A stretch of 64,000 nucleotides of DNA from assembly GCA_963617275.1 (NCBI GenBank), contig CAVENX010000012.1, positions 75,770 through 139,769 on the forward strand, written 5' to 3'. This stretch comes from Limivicinus sp963617275. Its GTDB lineage: Bacteria > Bacillota > Clostridia > Oscillospirales > Oscillospiraceae. Below, piece by piece: positions 50,383 to 58,636 of the stretch. Both the position numbers and the translations under genes were made by a program. Each line of letters begins with the position of its first letter. Position 1 is the stretch's first letter. The notes under the pieces are model-generated. The model ran no database searches. It was given only the letters and a program-made list of their open reading frames with translations, and was not told where the DNA came from.

Positions 50383-51390
50383 TCAGGCCTTTGACTGCTT
50401 CGTGCGCACCGCAAGCATGATGATATTGCCCACAAGCTCGCTTACCGGCGCGGAGCGCGAACAATCACTCACCGGCTTTGCAAAGCCCTGGAGCATGGGG
50501 CCGTAGGCGTCTGCATGGGCAAAGAGCTGCACGAGCTTGACGCCGATATTTCCGGCATTTATGTCGGGATAGATGATTATATTCGCGTGACCGGCGACGC
50601 GGCTTTCACGGCGCACCTTCTTCGCCGCAACGGCGGGAGAGATTGCCGTATCAAGCTGAAACTCACCGTCAATGGCATATCCGGGGCATTTTTCGTTGGC
50701 GATAGCGACGGCCTGCCTGACCTTATCGACAAGCTCCGATTCTGCGCTGCCGTCCGACGAATAGGACAGAAGCGCGCACTTAGGCTCCCACCCGAGCAGT
50801 GCCTTCACCGTTCCGCAGGTGGATACAGCGATGTCGGCAAGCTCCTCCGCGCTCGGTGAAACGCAGACCGCCGCGTCCGAAAACGCAAGGAGCGTTCCGT
50901 TTTCACCTTCATAGCCGGGTATGTCCATTATTCCGACACCGGAAACCGTGGATATTCCCTCTTCCATGCCGATAAAGGTCTGTGCAGCAAGAATGACCTC
51001 GCCGGTGGTATGACTAAGCCCGGCAAAAACGCAGTCGCACTTGCCTATTTCCTGAAGTATGAAAGCGTAGTTCATGGTGTCCCTGCTTTTGCGGCGCACG
51101 GCAGAGGCGGAAAGCAGGGTGTGCCCCGCCGCGTAGATCTCGGCGTCGGCGGCGCGCTGCTCCTCGTCGAGCGCGTTGATGACGGTCATGCCGGATATGT
51201 CAACGCCGAACGTTTCCGCGGCGCGGGCTATCTCTGCCGGATCGCCGACAAGAACGGGCGTTATCGCGTTGAGTTTTGCCGCTTCATATGCGGCCTTGAG
51301 TATTTTCTCCTCCGTCGCCTCGGGGAAAGCAACGCTCTGCTTATCCGAGGCGAGGGTATTTATCCATTTATCAAGAAGCTGTTGGTTCAT
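50383..51390 (-). CDS. pta: Phosphate acetyl/butyryltransferase (Pta family)
   Basis: 335-residue enzyme that exchanges CoA for phosphate on an acyl group. ALLSYSSDGSAESELVDKVR, GEFQLDTAISPAVAAKK, the NIIIYPDINAGNIGVKLVQ motif and GPMLQGFAKPVSDCSR are typical of phosphate acetyltransferases. Paired with a butyrate-kinase-type partner and not an acetate kinase, it may act on a longer acyl-CoA. First gene of the pta-MBL-buk-MFS set. Confidence 0.9.
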   Translation of the reverse strand: MNQQLLDKWINTLASDKQSVAFPEATEEKILKAAYEAAKLNAITPVLVGDPAEIARAAETFGVDISGMTVINALDEEQRAADAEIYAAGHTLLSASAVRRKSRDTMNYAFILQEIGKCDCVFAGLSHTTGEVILAAQTFIGMEEGISTVSGVGIMDIPGYEGENGTLLAFSDAAVCVSPSAEELADIAVSTCGTVKALLGWEPKCALLSYSSDGSAESELVDKVRQAVAIANEKCPGYAIDGEFQLDTAISPAVAAKKVRRESRVAGHANIIIYPDINAGNIGVKLVQLFAHADAYGPMLQGFAKPVSDCSRSAPVSELVGNIIMLAVRTKQSKA

Positions 51391-51418
51391 TCTGTGCTCC
51401 CGTTTATATAAGTGTATA

Positions 51419-51521
51419 TTGCACTGCGCTCTGCAAGAAATATTTTCTCCGACGTATAATAATGCCGCCGGAGAAAATAATCATAACGATTTTTGCCTGC
51501 CGGCAAAAATCTACGAGGCTT
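51419..51521. repeat. Shortened copy (F) of the dispersed repeat
   Basis: GCACTGCGCTCTG, TTTTCTCCGACGTA, ATGCCGCCGGAGAAAA, TTTTTGCCTG/GGCAAAAA and ACGAGGCTT follow each other in the same order as in copies A and B, with the ends and the central GTTGTTCGCC hairpin missing. No duplicated terminator remains. It lies between the co-oriented CocE and pta genes. Confidence 0.7.
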
Positions 51522-51525
51522 ATGC

Positions 51526-53337
51526 TTATCTGTATATGTAGTTCTTGGCAACATATCTGGGCGGAATGACCGGTATCTGGAGGAAAGAGTCATATTTTCC
51601 GCCGGAATGGATAATGTGATTGCCGTGGTTGTCCGGCGTCCAGACAAGTCTCTCAAACCAGCCCGGCTCACGGATATAACGCCCCGCGACCTGAACACGT
51701 ATCTGCTGTCCCTCGTGCCAGATCTTACTGTGCGGGACTATCTCGATATCAACGGGAACGATCTCGCCCGGCTTGAGCTTTTCTTCGACCGTGTGCGCCT
51801 GAACGGGCTGAAAATCGGTGGAGAGTTTCGGATCGAGCTTCCTGTGAGATACTCTCATCTTGCCCCATGCGCCGGGGTGCGGCTCGCCGAGAACGTAGGT
51901 CGGTAGGAAATTGCCCTGCTCGTCAAGCTTCTGGATATTGATGAACAGATCCATATCATCGTGGCCGTCGGCCTCGACCCAGAGACGGAGCTTCATGAAT
52001 CCGGTGATCTCGGTGTCCTCGGTAAAGGTATAATCAAAGTTGGCAACGCCGGTCTGGCCGTCATAGGAGAAGCTGCTCTCCTTTTCGACGGGCTTCTCAA
52101 GCTGCATGGCGTTGTTCTCCGCGTCGATGTAGAGCTTCTTGTACTGCGTGCGCGGCAGCGGGAACGCTTCCTCGGCACGGTTGGTCTGGAAATCGCAGTC
52201 GTATGCATCCATGACCTCTATGCGCACCTTTGGGGTGAACTCCCAGCCGTTGCGTATCTCTCTGAGATATCTGTCAAAGAAAAGCTTCATATCCTGAAGC
52301 CCCGCCGGGCAGTACTGATCGGGCCACTCAAAGTCGCGGTGGATGCGTATCCACTTCTTGCGGGATTTTATCTTACGGAAAGCGTTGACTGAGCCGCGAA
52401 GATGCATATGGCTCCAGCTGCCGGTGGTATACACAGGAATGGTGATCTTCGTGAAATCGGGTATCTTATCCTGCCAATACGGGTTCATCAGCGGATACTT
52501 CTTCGCCATTGCCAGCATATCATCTATGTAACCGGTGCCGACGGTGCGCGCAACAATGCCCTCGGGGAAGTCGAGTGCAGGGATGCCGCCTTCAAAAATG
52601 GACTCGCGGTAGATATCGGAGGTGCCTTCCCACGGGCAGATTGCCTTGAGGTGAGGCGGCTGCTGCGCCGCTATGCGCCACTGCACCATGGCGATGGCGG
52701 AGTTGCCGGCAAGGCCGACATTGCCGTTGCACCAATACTGCTGCGCCGCCCACTCGATGAAGTCGTAGCCGTCCTGACCGTCGCGGGTGCCGAAAAGATG
52801 CAGATTACCCTCGGAATGACCTGAGCCGCGAGCATCGACGTTGGCAACGGCATAGCCGTGCCTGCACCAGAACGCGGGATCGGGAGACTCATGCTTGGCA
52901 AGGGTGGAAAATGCCTGGGGCGGAACGCCCATTATCTTCCAATCGTCGATGCCCTCGCCGGGACGCTTGCCGAAAAAGCCCCACGAAATGAGCAGCGGAA
53001 CCTTTTCCTCGGTATCGGGACGGAATATATCCGCATAAATAGTCACACCGTCGCGCATTTTGACCGCAACATCCTGCATACAAAGTATGCGTCCTTCTTC
53101 CTGCGCGATATATGTGCGCGGGTTGAACGGAGGACAATACTGATAGTTGCCGCCGAGGTGCTCGTTCGTACTCATGTTGTACTGCTCGCACATTGCCTGA
53201 AGCTGCTCCTGCGTGGCAGGCTGCTTCATACGGCGGTAGTAGGCTTCGACCTCGCCGCCGGCAAACTTGTCCATCTGGACAAGCACATCGGCAGTCTTGC
53301 TGTCGTCTACTTTATATTGATTATTATTTTCTGCCAT
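51526..53337 (-). CDS. CocE/NonD-type alpha/beta hydrolase
   Basis: 603 residues. The N-terminal X-Pro dipeptidyl-peptidase/CocE hydrolase domain has DVAVKMRDGVTIYADIFRPD, AVANVDARGSGHSEG, and the serine in NVGLAGNSAIAMVQW. The C-terminal jelly-roll domain runs from about 400. These enzymes cleave esters, amides or peptides. No signal peptide is seen, so it acts inside the cell. It follows an acyl carrier protein gene by 18 bases, an unusual pairing that hints at release or processing of an acyl group. Confidence 0.85.
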   Translation of the reverse strand: MAENNNQYKVDDSKTADVLVQMDKFAGGEVEAYYRRMKQPATQEQLQAMCEQYNMSTNEHLGGNYQYCPPFNPRTYIAQEEGRILCMQDVAVKMRDGVTIYADIFRPDTEEKVPLLISWGFFGKRPGEGIDDWKIMGVPPQAFSTLAKHESPDPAFWCRHGYAVANVDARGSGHSEGNLHLFGTRDGQDGYDFIEWAAQQYWCNGNVGLAGNSAIAMVQWRIAAQQPPHLKAICPWEGTSDIYRESIFEGGIPALDFPEGIVARTVGTGYIDDMLAMAKKYPLMNPYWQDKIPDFTKITIPVYTTGSWSHMHLRGSVNAFRKIKSRKKWIRIHRDFEWPDQYCPAGLQDMKLFFDRYLREIRNGWEFTPKVRIEVMDAYDCDFQTNRAEEAFPLPRTQYKKLYIDAENNAMQLEKPVEKESSFSYDGQTGVANFDYTFTEDTEITGFMKLRLWVEADGHDDMDLFINIQKLDEQGNFLPTYVLGEPHPGAWGKMRVSHRKLDPKLSTDFQPVQAHTVEEKLKPGEIVPVDIEIVPHSKIWHEGQQIRVQVAGRYIREPGWFERLVWTPDNHGNHIIHSGGKYDSFLQIPVIPPRYVAKNYIYR

Positions 53338-53355
53338 TTATATTCTCCGATCCGA

Positions 53356-53595
53356 TCAGCCGTTGCAAAGATTGTCAAGGAACTGTACACCCTGCGCTAT
53401 GGACAGCGCACGGCGGAACTTCATGAAGTCAATATCCACATCCAGCTTGTCCTCGAGGTAGGCTATGAGAACAACGATAGTGGCGGACTTCATGCCCAGA
53501 TCCTTTATAGGCTCGGTTTCGTCGGTAATAGAGGCAGGGTCAACGCCGCAAAGCTCTGCGATCTTATTGACCAGAATTTCTCTTATTTCGTCCAT
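53356..53595 (-). CDS. Acyl carrier protein with altered attachment motif
   Basis: 79 residues with the four-helix ACP pattern (EIREILVNKIAELCGVDPAS, then IVVLIAYLEDKLDVDIDFMK). The phosphopantetheine serine is in LGMKSATIV, where most ACPs have LG-x-DSL; the aspartate before the serine is replaced by lysine. The second ATG (53595) has better spacing to AAGGAG than the first (53601). It lies in a catabolic-looking cluster with no fatty acid synthesis genes, so it is likely a dedicated carrier. Confidence 0.8.
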   Translation of the reverse strand: MDEIREILVNKIAELCGVDPASITDETEPIKDLGMKSATIVVLIAYLEDKLDVDIDFMKFRRALSIAQGVQFLDNLCNG

Positions 53596-53642
53596 GTTCA
53601 TACTCTCCTTTTTGAATTACTCGATCAGATTTATTTATTATA

Positions 53643-55613
53643 TTACACAATTCGCATCGCCGCAATAAAGCCGTCTTCCATCGCCTTGACTACCTTGCTT
53701 GCCTTGTCGCAGTCGCCTATAACAAAGCACTGCTTATCTCCGCAGGCGGCCTTGAGGCGTTCGGCAAGCCCCGTCTTCGCCTTCATGCCGAGGGCGTAAA
53801 TAACGGTATCCGCAGGGATAAAGCCGGGTACGTCGTTCTCATCAAGCGTCCTTATGCCGTCCGGCGTGATCTCCGTGCAGCGGACGCCCGCTATCGTCGT
53901 AAGGCACTTGGCCATCTCATCCATAAGGCCGATCCAATGCATTTTGTATGCGTCCTTGGCAAACTTCGCGTTTCTGCCGACTATGGTGACGTCCTTGCCC
54001 ATTTTCGCAAGGTTAAGACCGCTCTCGCATCCGACAAGACCGCCGCCGACTATGACGACTCTCTGGCCTATATTGCCCAGATCGTCAAAGTATATGTCAA
54101 GCGCCTTGTGCGCGTGCTCTATGCCGGGGATCGCGGGGACCGTAGGCTCGGAGCCGACGGCAATGACAACTGCGTCGGGGGCAAAATCCGCGATATATTT
54201 TTCATCGGCTCTCGTGTTGAGAAGCACGTCTATATTACGTCTGAGCACGCGCCGCTTCATAAGCTCCTTGAATTCATGCAGGTCGGTCTTGTAAAGATCT
54301 CTGTCTGTGAAGTTCAGAAGACCGCCGAGGCGGTCGGAAGCCTCAACGAGCGTGACACGGTGACCACGGTCGTGCGCTATGACCGCTGCCTGCATACCGG
54401 CAACGCCGCCGCCGATAACAAGCACCTTGCGGCTGTCCTTCGGGAGCGGAAAGCTGTCGAGCGGGATGCCAAGGTCGTTGAGCGGGTTAATGGTGCACTG
54501 GAGACGCGGCATGACATTGTGGTTCTCCTCAAGCACGTCCTCCTTCGGGCCGGGGAAGCAGCAGTGGCAGCGCAGGCATTTTGCAATGTCGTCCTCGCAG
54601 CCGTTGAGCGCCTTGAACGCCCATGCCGGATCCGCGCTGAGTGCGCGTCCGAGAGCGACCATATCGCACTTTCCGTCCGCGATGAGCGAATCGGCAAAGG
54701 CGGGGTCATTGATGCCGCCTACGACGGCGACAGGGAGTTTCGTATACTTTTTGATGATAGCCGCCGCAGGCGCATTGCAGCCCTTGGGCTGGAACATGGT
54801 GGAAAACTCCATGCTGTGTATGGGGTCATGATAGAGACCGACGGAAACGTGAATGAAGTCGGCAATATCGTCCAGCATCGCACAGAAACGGCCTACTTCA
54901 TCAGGCTCCATACCTCCCTCCGCCATTTCCGAGCCGGATACGCGCACTTCGATTATGAAGTCCTTGCCACAGCGCTCTCTGACGGTTTTGATGACCTTTA
55001 TGGGGAATTTTGCCCTGTTTTCCAGAGTTCCGCCGTATTCGTCCGTGCGGTGGTTATCCCTGAGGGAGAGGAACTGGTTGAGCAGCCAGCCGTGACCGGC
55101 GTGCAGGAGTACGCCGTCAAACCCGGCACGTTTCATGAACTCCGCCGCCGTGGCAAAACTCTCGCATACCTCGTCCATCTTTGCCTCGTCCATGCCCACG
55201 ACCTGTACGCCGTCGGGGCGGGTAAAGCTTACGGGGCCGATCGGATAGCCCTTGTCAAGGTGCGCTCTCGCATTGCCTGCGTGGCTCAGCTCTATAAGCG
55301 CGAACGCGCCGTTATCCTTTATCGCCTTTGCATACTTGCTGAAGGCGACGAACGAAGGCGCTTTCTCCATTGCGGCATAATCCGTCTCCGGCTCATTCTC
55401 GCGGTTGGCGTGGAGAAAGTCCACGGAGGTCTCGCCGACGCACACCTCGGCGCAGCCGCCCTTTGCGCGCAGCTCCGCAAGCCATTGCGTGCGGGGCACC
55501 GCGTCGCCGTCAGGGGCAAATCGGCCGCGGCCGAGAGGGGCGGCAATTATCCGGTTTTTATATACATGGCTTCCTATATTGATAGGCTGAGCCAGATGGG
55601 TAAACTGATACAT
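53643..55613 (-). CDS. Enoate/2,4-dienoyl-CoA reductase-type flavoprotein (OYE plus FAD domain)
   Basis: 656 residues. An Old Yellow Enzyme TIM barrel (1-345, FMN; catalytic-region histidines in LLHAGHGWLLNQFLS) is followed by a 4Fe-4S site (CLRCHCCF with later LQC) and an FAD/NAD(P)H domain (VLVIGGGVAGMQAAVIAHD, VVIVGGGLVGCESGLNL). This is the layout of dienoyl-CoA reductase, enoate reductase and BaiCD-like bile acid enzymes, which saturate C=C bonds next to carbonyls. It follows the GntP gene and precedes the ACP gene. Confidence 0.88.
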   Translation of the reverse strand: MYQFTHLAQPINIGSHVYKNRIIAAPLGRGRFAPDGDAVPRTQWLAELRAKGGCAEVCVGETSVDFLHANRENEPETDYAAMEKAPSFVAFSKYAKAIKDNGAFALIELSHAGNARAHLDKGYPIGPVSFTRPDGVQVVGMDEAKMDEVCESFATAAEFMKRAGFDGVLLHAGHGWLLNQFLSLRDNHRTDEYGGTLENRAKFPIKVIKTVRERCGKDFIIEVRVSGSEMAEGGMEPDEVGRFCAMLDDIADFIHVSVGLYHDPIHSMEFSTMFQPKGCNAPAAAIIKKYTKLPVAVVGGINDPAFADSLIADGKCDMVALGRALSADPAWAFKALNGCEDDIAKCLRCHCCFPGPKEDVLEENHNVMPRLQCTINPLNDLGIPLDSFPLPKDSRKVLVIGGGVAGMQAAVIAHDRGHRVTLVEASDRLGGLLNFTDRDLYKTDLHEFKELMKRRVLRRNIDVLLNTRADEKYIADFAPDAVVIAVGSEPTVPAIPGIEHAHKALDIYFDDLGNIGQRVVIVGGGLVGCESGLNLAKMGKDVTIVGRNAKFAKDAYKMHWIGLMDEMAKCLTTIAGVRCTEITPDGIRTLDENDVPGFIPADTVIYALGMKAKTGLAERLKAACGDKQCFVIGDCDKASKVVKAMEDGFIAAMRIV

Positions 55614-55640
55614 TGCTATTTTCCTTTCATGTGAGACCGG

Positions 55641-55706
55641 AATACGGTCGATCCTCTGACCGTATTTTACCGTGATATGCGGGCATTTCGCAACACCCGC
55701 ATATCA
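55641..55706. other. Two hairpins between the GntP and OYE-type genes
   Basis: AATACGGTC (55641-55649) pairs with GACCGTATT (55658-55666), and GATATGCGGG pairs with CCCGCATATC (about 55674-55706). Neither has a T run on the minus strand, so they may stabilize or process the message and need not terminate it. Confidence 0.45.
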
Positions 55707-55769
55707 TCTGTTAAGAGGGATTCTATCTCCGTCTGATACCGTGCTCAGGTCAGAAACCGCGCAGCGCTG

Positions 55770-57095
55770 TCAGATGGGCCATGCCGCGATGCCTGGGAAG
55801 ACAAGCACCAGCACCGCGTATATGACGACTATAATGCTGGGGATAAGAACGGTGTTGACAAAGATGTACTTATAAGCTTCCTTGTGGTTGGAGCCGGTGA
55901 GGTTGAGGGAGATGATAACGCCGGAGTTCGTAGGAAGCGTGTCGAGCGTCGCACCGGTGAGAGTCGCCGCACGGTGGATAACGGCAGCGGGAACACCGCT
56001 TGCAAGGAACGTGGATGCAAAGGCTTCCATTGCGGCGGTGATGCCCGCGGTCGCGCTGTTGCCGACGCCGGTCATGACCGCAACAGCAACGATGATGACC
56101 ACGACGGGATTGATATTGTCATTATTGGCGACGAAGCTGATGAGGTTGGAGAAGACGGGGGTAGCCATTGCGACCTTTGCAAAGCCCATAAGCGCGCCGA
56201 AGTTAAGCACGGTGCGGGCGGCGTTGGTAACGCCGGTGTTGAGCGCCTTGGAAACATCGGGTATATACTTCCAGAACAGCACCACGGACAGCACGGCGCC
56301 GACAAAGAGGGAAATTTCAATTGCGAGAGAAAGAATGTTGAAGCATACAAAAATGGAAAGCAGGGGGATGAAGGCCAGCCATGCGGGAGGGCACTTCTCA
56401 CGTTCAAAAACGGACTTTTTGAGCACTTCGTTGTCCTGGAATGTCTCACCGGCGGCAACGGACTTTTCAATGGCCTTGGTGGTGTACAGGAGTATGAGCA
56501 CAAAGCCTACCGCGCAGGCAATGAAGCCGGGGAGCGCGCTTGCCATGGGGTGGGTACCAAGGTACTTGGTAGGGATGATGTTGTAGTTCTGGGCGGCGCC
56601 GGGGAGGATATTTGCAAGAGGGCCGCTCATGACGAGCACGGGAACGAATTTTGCGTGCCAATTGTACTCACGGCAGAACGCCGCGCAGATGGGAACGGTC
56701 AGAAATATGAGGACGAGGGTGTCAACGCCGAAGTAGCCGAGGCCGACGGTGATGACCATGACGCACAGGACGCTGACAAGGGTCTTTGTCTTGGGGTTTT
56801 CGGTTTTGATATGCGTGGAGAAGAAGCGCACAAGGCTGTACGCGGCGCCGGATGCATCATACAGTGCGCCGACGATCGCGCCAAAAATGAAGATAGCGCC
56901 GAGAATGCCTATCATCTGGCCGAAGCGCGTCATGTATACGCCGGTAAAGGTTTCGACAAGATTCATTCCGCTCGTGAGTGCAATGAGCAGTGAGCAGAGA
57001 ATAGTCATTATGACAACGTTAAGTCCCTTGTAAACAAGGTACATCAAAAGGGCGACCGATAAGAGAAGACCTATTATTCCTATTGTTGTACTCAT
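55770..57095 (-). CDS. GntP-family carboxylate permease
   Basis: 441 residues with about 12 hydrophobic segments. VMSGPLANILPGAAQNYNII, GVGNSATAGITAAMEAFAST and the C-terminal LPTNSGVIISLNLTGSNHKE region match GntP/ion-transporter-superfamily proton symporters for gluconate-like or other hydroxy and unsaturated carboxylates. It lies 24 bases after the fumarate-reductase-like gene, so it probably imports that enzyme's substrate. Confidence 0.82.
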   Translation of the reverse strand: MSTTIGIIGLLLSVALLMYLVYKGLNVVIMTILCSLLIALTSGMNLVETFTGVYMTRFGQMIGILGAIFIFGAIVGALYDASGAAYSLVRFFSTHIKTENPKTKTLVSVLCVMVITVGLGYFGVDTLVLIFLTVPICAAFCREYNWHAKFVPVLVMSGPLANILPGAAQNYNIIPTKYLGTHPMASALPGFIACAVGFVLILLYTTKAIEKSVAAGETFQDNEVLKKSVFEREKCPPAWLAFIPLLSIFVCFNILSLAIEISLFVGAVLSVVLFWKYIPDVSKALNTGVTNAARTVLNFGALMGFAKVAMATPVFSNLISFVANNDNINPVVVIIVAVAVMTGVGNSATAGITAAMEAFASTFLASGVPAAVIHRAATLTGATLDTLPTNSGVIISLNLTGSNHKEAYKYIFVNTVLIPSIIVVIYAVLVLVFPGIAAWPI

Positions 57096-57119
57096 TTTTT
57101 ATCCTTCTTTTCTCTTTTA

Positions 57120-58577
57120 TTAAAAATTGTTTTCTATGTACTGTGCGGCACGTTCCGCCGCGATCCTGCCGGTGTTGAGCGCAAAGCCCATCGTGTTGCC
57201 GGGCAGAAGGTAAAGATATGTGCCGTTGTAGATGTCGCACGCATCGACGCCCGCGGCGTAAAGGCCGGGTATGGGCTTGTTCTCAGTGTCGAGCACCTGT
57301 GTCTTATAGTTTATCTTTATGCCGCCGAGTGAGCCGTAGGCGCGTCCGGAAAGCATGATCGCAATGTACTTTCCGCGAATGGGGCGCATATACTTGCGGT
57401 TCTTGCCGAAAAGCTCATCGTACTTCTCCGCCGCCATTTCGTTGTATTCCTCAAGCGCGGCTTTGAGATTTTCATAGTCTATGCCAAAATGATTTGCGAT
57501 CTCCTCAAGATCCTCGGAGATGCAGATCTGATCGGGGCACTGCTCAAGGGCTATCTTTGACTGCTCGTCGAACATTTTCGCGTGATCGCCGGGACGGACT
57601 ACCGCGGGATAGTCAAGACCGTTACGCTTGTACTCCTTGAGTATCTCCTCGCTGAACAGCACAAACGCCTTGCGCCCTGTCTGACGGTCAACCGCGTTGA
57701 GCGCCTCTGCGGGGTTTTCGATAAGCGCTTCGTCAAAGAAACGTTCGCCCTCAAGGTTGACTATCATATGTGGCTGGAGACAGCAGGTGTTCACACCGAC
57801 ACATTCGGGATGCGGCAGCGTCGTGCCGACAAAGCGCTCCATTGTGACCTTGCCCTTTGCGCCGCCTACCGCCCAGACCATTTTAAGGCCGTCGCCGACA
57901 AGACCGGGAACGCGGAAATTGAACATATCCTTGCCGTAGGTATATCCGGCATACTCCTTGAGCATCTCCGGGCTGTCGCCGATACCGCCTGTGGCAACGA
58001 TGACCGCCTTGGCATTGCAGCGTATCTCCTCGCCGTTCTTGTCCACGGCAATAAGTCCCGTTATCCTGCCGTCCTCGCGTATAAGCTCGCGCACAGGAGT
58101 TTCATAGTACATTTCAACGCCTACATCCTCCGCACGTTCAGCCATGCGTTTTGTCATGAACGCCGCTGTTCTTGCCCCCGGAGGGCCGCCTCCCTCAGGC
58201 TTGACACGATGCCATGTGTAATACGAATGCGGGTAGTAGCGGCAGGGCACTTCAAATTCTACGCCCATATCGGTCAGCCAGTCAATTGTATCTGCCGATT
58301 TCCAGAAATATTCTCTCAGAAGACGTGCATCGATCGTCCAATGGGTATAATTGAGCTGTATTCTGAGGGCTTCTTCCTTGGTCAGTGTGTACATGTTCGC
58401 CTTTTGCAGCTTGGTTTCCACACCGAACGGGCCGACCGCAATATTGGCGGTACCGCCGGCTATCGCCGCCTTTTCAAATGCAGCGACCTGCTGCCCCTCC
58501 TCCGCCGCCTGAATGGCTGCGGCAAGTCCGGCCGGACCCAGCGCAACTACGGCAACATCGGTTTCAATGGTTCTCAT
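57120..58577 (-). CDS. Fumarate-reductase-like FAD flavoprotein
   Basis: 485 residues. An N-terminal FAD site (VVALGPAGLAAAIQAAEEGQ), a GGTANIAVGPFG loop, VIVATGGIGDSPEML and the C-terminal PGLYAAGVDACDIYNGTYLY are typical of the succinate dehydrogenase/fumarate reductase flavoprotein family, including soluble reductases of unsaturated acids. There is no signal peptide and no FMN or heme domain, so it is cytosolic and needs a separate electron donor; the upstream 897-residue Fe-S flavoprotein fits. ATG 58577 follows AAGGAG at 8 bases. Confidence 0.87.
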   Translation of the reverse strand: MRTIETDVAVVALGPAGLAAAIQAAEEGQQVAAFEKAAIAGGTANIAVGPFGVETKLQKANMYTLTKEEALRIQLNYTHWTIDARLLREYFWKSADTIDWLTDMGVEFEVPCRYYPHSYYTWHRVKPEGGGPPGARTAAFMTKRMAERAEDVGVEMYYETPVRELIREDGRITGLIAVDKNGEEIRCNAKAVIVATGGIGDSPEMLKEYAGYTYGKDMFNFRVPGLVGDGLKMVWAVGGAKGKVTMERFVGTTLPHPECVGVNTCCLQPHMIVNLEGERFFDEALIENPAEALNAVDRQTGRKAFVLFSEEILKEYKRNGLDYPAVVRPGDHAKMFDEQSKIALEQCPDQICISEDLEEIANHFGIDYENLKAALEEYNEMAAEKYDELFGKNRKYMRPIRGKYIAIMLSGRAYGSLGGIKINYKTQVLDTENKPIPGLYAAGVDACDIYNGTYLYLLPGNTMGFALNTGRIAAERAAQYIENNF

Positions 58578-58636
58578 TTTCATACTCCTTTCTTCATTTC
58601 TTTGCTTTTTTATATTTGAGTGCTGTAAAGCATTAC

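Noticed and set aside
53937..55634. 565-codon open frame on the plus strand
   Set aside because: It is antisense to the enoate-reductase-type gene, whose motifs are complete. Its translation has no recognisable domain and reflects codon bias of the real gene.
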